From Cupriavidus sp. BIS7 (GTDB lineage: Bacteria; Pseudomonadota; Gammaproteobacteria; Burkholderiales; Burkholderiaceae): 64,000 bases of DNA. The first letter of the stretch is position 1. Each line of letters starts with the position of its first letter. This document shows positions 60,845-64,000 of this stretch, piece by piece. The translations under genes and the position numbers were made by a program. The stretch is taken from positions 51,736-115,735 of the forward strand of contig NZ_ALOU01000022.1 of assembly GCF_000292345.1 (NCBI RefSeq), read 5' to 3'. The notes beneath the pieces are model-generated. The model searched no databases. It had not been told where the DNA came from and saw only the letters and a list, made by a program, of their open reading frames with translations.

Positions 60845-61546
60845 CTAGCTGTCGTGCATTTCGCTGGCCTGGTGCAGCTCGGATTCAGACAGGACTTCGA
60901 TGCTGCGGTAGCCCAGGCGCAGGATGCCTTGCTGCACAAACCACTTCAGTTCACTGTTCAGCGTCTGGCGCGTGATGCCCAGCATCATGGCCAGCGTCTC
61001 CTGGGACACCGATACGCGCTGCCTGGCCTGGGGAGTCCCGGTGGCATCGCCATGCGCAAGCAGCAGCAAACGTTGCGCGATCCGGGCCCGCGTTGAACGC
61101 AGCGAGGTGGTGTACAGCCCCACATAGAGCATGCGAAAACGCCCGGTGACCAGTATCGCCACCGCCCGGGCGAATTCCGCATCGCCCATGAGTTCCTCAA
61201 AGGCTTCGCGCGGCAGGGCCAGCGCCTCCACATGGCCTCGGGCAGTGGCATTGTTCAGATAGGGCTGCATGACGATCAGCCCGGCCTCCCCCACCCAGTT
61301 GCCAACCTCCGCCACGGACATGATGTGCTCCTTGCCGTCTTCGCGCAGCGTGGACAGGTGCACCTCGCCGCGCACCAGCCCATACCAGGCGCGCGGCATC
61401 TCTCCCTGCCGAAACAGTTGTTCGCCGGGCCGCAGCTGAATCAGCGTTGAGCGGCTCACCATGAATTCGCGTAGCCTCGGCGGCAGGGCGGCAAACCATG
61501 GGTTCACCATAAGCGCACTGATCAGGGCGGCGTGGCCGTGGTTCAT
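60845..61546 (-). CDS. Crp/Fnr-family transcriptional regulator
   Basis: 233 residues. Cyclic-nucleotide-type barrel (LRPGEQLFRQGEMPRAWYGLVRGEVHLSTLREDGKEHIMSVAEVGNWVGEAGLI) lacking the strict cAMP pocket and lacking Fnr cysteines; then HTH_Crp_2 (VSVSQETLAMMLGITRQTLNSELKWFVQQGILRLG). Divergent from the class II aldolase gene across 90 bases, so it probably controls that gene. It converges with the CHMI-like gene. Confidence 0.9.
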   Translation of the reverse strand: MNHGHAALISALMVNPWFAALPPRLREFMVSRSTLIQLRPGEQLFRQGEMPRAWYGLVRGEVHLSTLREDGKEHIMSVAEVGNWVGEAGLIVMQPYLNNATARGHVEALALPREAFEELMGDAEFARAVAILVTGRFRMLYVGLYTTSLRSTRARIAQRLLLLAHGDATGTPQARQRVSVSQETLAMMLGITRQTLNSELKWFVQQGILRLGYRSIEVLSESELHQASEMHDS

Positions 61547-61636
61547 AGGGAAAACACGTAAATCGTTAAGAACGCGACAGTTGGAAGGTTCGACGGGACT
61601 ATACCGTGCAAGTCTGCTTCAACAGGAGACAAGACG

Positions 61637-62401
61637 ATGCAAGAACTCAACATCCCTTCACTGAAGGGCAAGGTCAGTCAGGAAGAGTGGCAATTGCGTG
61701 TGGAGTTGGCCGCGGCCTACCGGCTGGTTGCGCTGTACGGGTGGACGGATCTGGTCTTCACCCACATCAGCGCACGCATCCCGGGGCCCGAACATCACTT
61801 CCTGATCAATCCCTATGGCCTGATGTTCGACGAGATCACCGCCTCAGGTCTGGTGAAGGTGGACCAGCAGGGCAACAAGCTGCAGGACAGCCCCTTCCCC
61901 GTCAATCCGGCCGGGTTCACCATCCATAGCTGTATCCACGACGGCCGTCCTGACGTGGTCTGCGTGCTGCACACCCACACGCGCGCCGGCGTGGCGGTGA
62001 GCACCCAGAAATGCGGCGTGCTGCCGATCAGCCAGCAGAGCACATTCGTCATCCCGCAACTGGCCTACCACGACTATGAAGGCGTGGCCCTGCGCGACGA
62101 CGAGAAGCCGCGCCTGCAACGGGATCTGGGCGACAAGACCTACCTGATGCTGCGCAACCACGGCCTGCTGACGGTCGGGCCCAACGTGGCCGAAGCATTC
62201 CTGGCCATGTACACGTTCGAAAACACTTGCCAGATCCAGATCAGCGCCCAGGCCGGCGGCGAACTCGTCGAGGTCAGGCCCGAGATCATGGAGACCATGC
62301 CGCAGGTCATCCAGATGGTTACCAAGGGCCAGGGTGCCGGCATCACCTGGCCGGCGCTGCTGCGCAAGCTGGACCGCCTCGACCCAAGCTACCGCGATTG
62401 A
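61637..62401 (+). CDS. Class II aldolase/adducin family protein
   Basis: 254 residues, GGAG nine bases before the ATG. Family motifs: AAAYRLVALYGWTDLVFTHISARIPG, FLINPYGLMFDEITASGLVKV, metal ligands in VLHTHTRAG (His-x-His) and RNHGLLTVG. Members cleave or decarboxylate sugar phosphates or act on other hydroxy acids with Zn2+. Placement next to galactarate dehydratase suggests sugar-acid metabolism, though the two genes converge and are not one operon. Confidence 0.9.
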   Translation: MQELNIPSLKGKVSQEEWQLRVELAAAYRLVALYGWTDLVFTHISARIPGPEHHFLINPYGLMFDEITASGLVKVDQQGNKLQDSPFPVNPAGFTIHSCIHDGRPDVVCVLHTHTRAGVAVSTQKCGVLPISQQSTFVIPQLAYHDYEGVALRDDEKPRLQRDLGDKTYLMLRNHGLLTVGPNVAEAFLAMYTFENTCQIQISAQAGGELVEVRPEIMETMPQVIQMVTKGQGAGITWPALLRKLDRLDPSYRD

Positions 62402-62423
62402 TCCATCGCGGTAGCCTGTCAGG

Positions 62424-64000
62424 TCAGGTCACCGGCGCCGGGTTGAACAGCGCCAGCGAGTTGTGAAGCTGGTGATGCTCGGCCCAGGTTTTCTTGCGGC
62501 CGCTGGCCACGTCGATCATCAGGTGGAACAGCTCCCAGCCCACGTCCTCGATCGTCGCTTCGCCCGTGGCGATGCGACCCGCGTTCACGTCCATCAGGTC
62601 ATGCCAGCGGCGCGCCAGGTCGCTGCGCGTGGCCACCTTGATCACGGGCACTTCGGCCAGGCCATACGGCGTGCCGCGGCCCGTGGTGAACACGTGCAGG
62701 TTCATGCCGGCGGCTAGCTGCAGCGTGCCGCAGATAAAGTCGCTGGCCGGCGTGGCAGCGTAAATCAACCCCTTCTGCCTGACCTTCTCGCCCGGCGACA
62801 CCACGCCGGTGATCGGCGCGCTGCCCGACTTCACGATCGAACCCATGGCCTTTTCCACGATGTTCGATAGGCCGCCCTTCTTGTTGCCCGGCGTGGTATT
62901 GGCGCTGCGATCGACGCGGCCGCGATCGAGATAGCGGTCGTACCAGTCCATCTCGCGGATCATGGCCTCGGCCACTTCCGGCGTGGCGGCGCGCGCCGTG
63001 AGCTGGTCAATGCCATCGCGAACCTCGGTCACTTCCGAGAACATCACCGTGGCGCCCGCGCGCACCAGCAGATCCGTGGCGAAGCCGACGGCCGGATTGG
63101 CCGTCACGCCGGAAAACGCATCGCTACCGCCGCATTGCACGCCCACCACAAGCTCGGAAACCGGCACGGTTTCGCGCTTGCGCGCATTGAGCGTTGCCAG
63201 ATGCGTCTCGGCCATCGCCATGATCGAATCGATCATCGACGCAAAGCCCACGTGCTTGTCGTCCTGCAGGCAGACCACGCCCACCTGCACCTCGCCCGCG
63301 CCAGTCTGGATCGGGATCGTCCCCGGCGGCATCAGGCGTTCGGGCTGCAGCTTCTCGCAGCCCAGGCTGACCATCATCGCGGTGCCGCCGAAGTTCGGGT
63401 TCAGCGCGATATTGCGCAGCGTACGGATCGGCACGATCGCATCGGGCGCATCGATCGCCACGCCACAGCCATACGTGTGCTCAAGCCCGATCACGTCGTC
63501 GACATTCGGGTAGCGCGGCAGCAGTTCGGCCTTGATCCGGCGCACCGCGTGCTCGACCACGCCCGAGACGCACTGCACGGTGGTGGTGATGGCCAGGATG
63601 TTGCGCGTGCCGACCGAGCCATCCGGATTGCGGAACCCTTCGAACGTGTAGCCTTCCAGCGGCGGCAGCGGTTCGGGCACGCGCGTGCCGATCGGCAGAT
63701 CGGTCAGCCCCGGCGCGACCGGCATCTTGATCACGCGCTCGTTGACCCAGCTGCCGCGCGGCAGGTCCTGCAGCGCGTAGCCGATGGTCACGTTGTAGCG
63801 CGTGACGGCGTCACCCTGCTTCAGGTCCACCAGCGCTACCTTGTGGCCCTGCGGCACGCGTTCCACGAGCGTCAGCCCGCACGGAAACACGGTGCCGGCC
63901 GGCAGGCCGCCGTCGTTGGCGACAATCGCCACGTTGTCGTTGGCGTGAATGCGGATGTACAGCGGCGCAGTTGCGGCCGGTTGGGCCTGCGCGCTTTGGA
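62424..64000 (-). CDS. garD: Galactarate dehydratase, 5' end outside the window
   Basis: The frame stays open to the end of the window with no start codon in the last 66 bases, so the first few residues are missing; 525 codons are present, against about 523 residues in E. coli GarD. N-terminal SAF-type domain ([23 protein letters not shown]), then [94 protein letters not shown], and the C-terminal LFNPAPVT also found in E. coli. It dehydrates galactarate to 5-keto-4-deoxy-glucarate with Fe2+. Altronate dehydratases share these motifs, but similarity to GarD is closest as far as I can judge. Confidence 0.93.
   Translation of the reverse strand, partial: QSAQAQPAATAPLYIRIHANDNVAIVANDGGLPAGTVFPCGLTLVERVPQGHKVALVDLKQGDAVTRYNVTIGYALQDLPRGSWVNERVIKMPVAPGLTDLPIGTRVPEPLPPLEGYTFEGFRNPDGSVGTRNILAITTTVQCVSGVVEHAVRRIKAELLPRYPNVDDVIGLEHTYGCGVAIDAPDAIVPIRTLRNIALNPNFGGTAMMVSLGCEKLQPERLMPPGTIPIQTGAGEVQVGVVCLQDDKHVGFASMIDSIMAMAETHLATLNARKRETVPVSELVVGVQCGGSDAFSGVTANPAVGFATDLLVRAGATVMFSEVTEVRDGIDQLTARAATPEVAEAMIREMDWYDRYLDRGRVDRSANTTPGNKKGGLSNIVEKAMGSIVKSGSAPITGVVSPGEKVRQKGLIYAATPASDFICGTLQLAAGMNLHVFTTGRGTPYGLAEVPVIKVATRSDLARRWHDLMDVNAGRIATGEATIEDVGWELFHLMIDVASGRKKTWAEHHQLHNSLALFNPAPVT

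Overview
The window is high-GC, gene-dense DNA with the content of a Burkholderiales bacterium. Bug/TctC binding proteins, NodT lipoproteins, DUF849 (BKACE) enzymes and OruR-like AraC regulators all fit Cupriavidus or a close Ralstonia relative, and the accessory mix (catabolism, efflux, signalling, no housekeeping or RNA-processing genes) resembles a secondary replicon. The genus is inferred from gene content only. I see no rRNA, tRNA, CRISPR array, insertion sequence or prophage.

Layout. 0.1-4.2 kb: a minus-strand envelope-export operon (small secreted protein, DUF3302 protein, YiaV-like HlyD adaptor, NodT outer-membrane factor) and a BON-like protein. 4.4-9.5 kb: a lipoprotein, a glycine-zipper protein behind a structured leader ending in an intrinsic terminator, and a LuxR-type response regulator with a hybrid histidine kinase. 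9.8-19.3 kb: a catabolic island with two AraC regulators at or near its ends, two beta-keto-acid cleavage enzymes, an acyl-CoA ligase, a Bug binding protein, a quinone-oxidoreductase-like enzyme and a TauD/TfdA dioxygenase. 19.5-25.2 kb: secreted nuclease, SulP transporter, cytochrome c, lipoprotein, MDR oxidoreductase. 25.2-30.3 kb: drug efflux set (NodT / HxlR-EmrA-EmrB-like). 30.3-37 kb: thiolase, Fic protein, CBS protein, GntP permease and fused CoA-transferase, a likely ketone-body or hydroxybutyrate module. 37-41 kb: small membrane proteins and a bufferin-type operon (DUF2282 precursor, DUF692 MNIO enzyme, DUF2063 partner, DoxX), divergent from an ECF sigma/NrsF pair at 41.2-42.5 kb. 42.6-51.6 kb: cupins, transporter, AraC, secreted alpha/beta hydrolase, small proteins, TetR and a cardiolipin synthase. 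51.9-56.8 kb: atypical OmpR-type regulator, EAL-CBS-GGDEF protein, chemoreceptor. 57-64 kb: HAD-like protein, acyl-CoA ligase with IclR regulator, CHMI-type tautomerase, Crp/Fnr regulator, class II aldolase, and galactarate dehydratase running off the end.

How the parts connect. BKACE enzymes release acetoacetate; the CoA-transferase and thiolase 15-20 kb away could turn it into acetyl-CoA. The bufferin operon and the sigma gene both carry GTAACC-N16-CGAA in divergent orientation, so the sigma factor probably controls itself and the metal-binding peptide operon. The fic gene appears to carry its own operators around an almost leaderless promoter.

Most notable signals: the paired ECF promoters; the fic operator cluster; a 21-bp direct repeat shaped like an AraC site; a 36-39-bp element shared by two minus-strand promoters, one of them upstream of a terminator-bearing leader; and a candidate small RNA near 49.2-49.35 kb.
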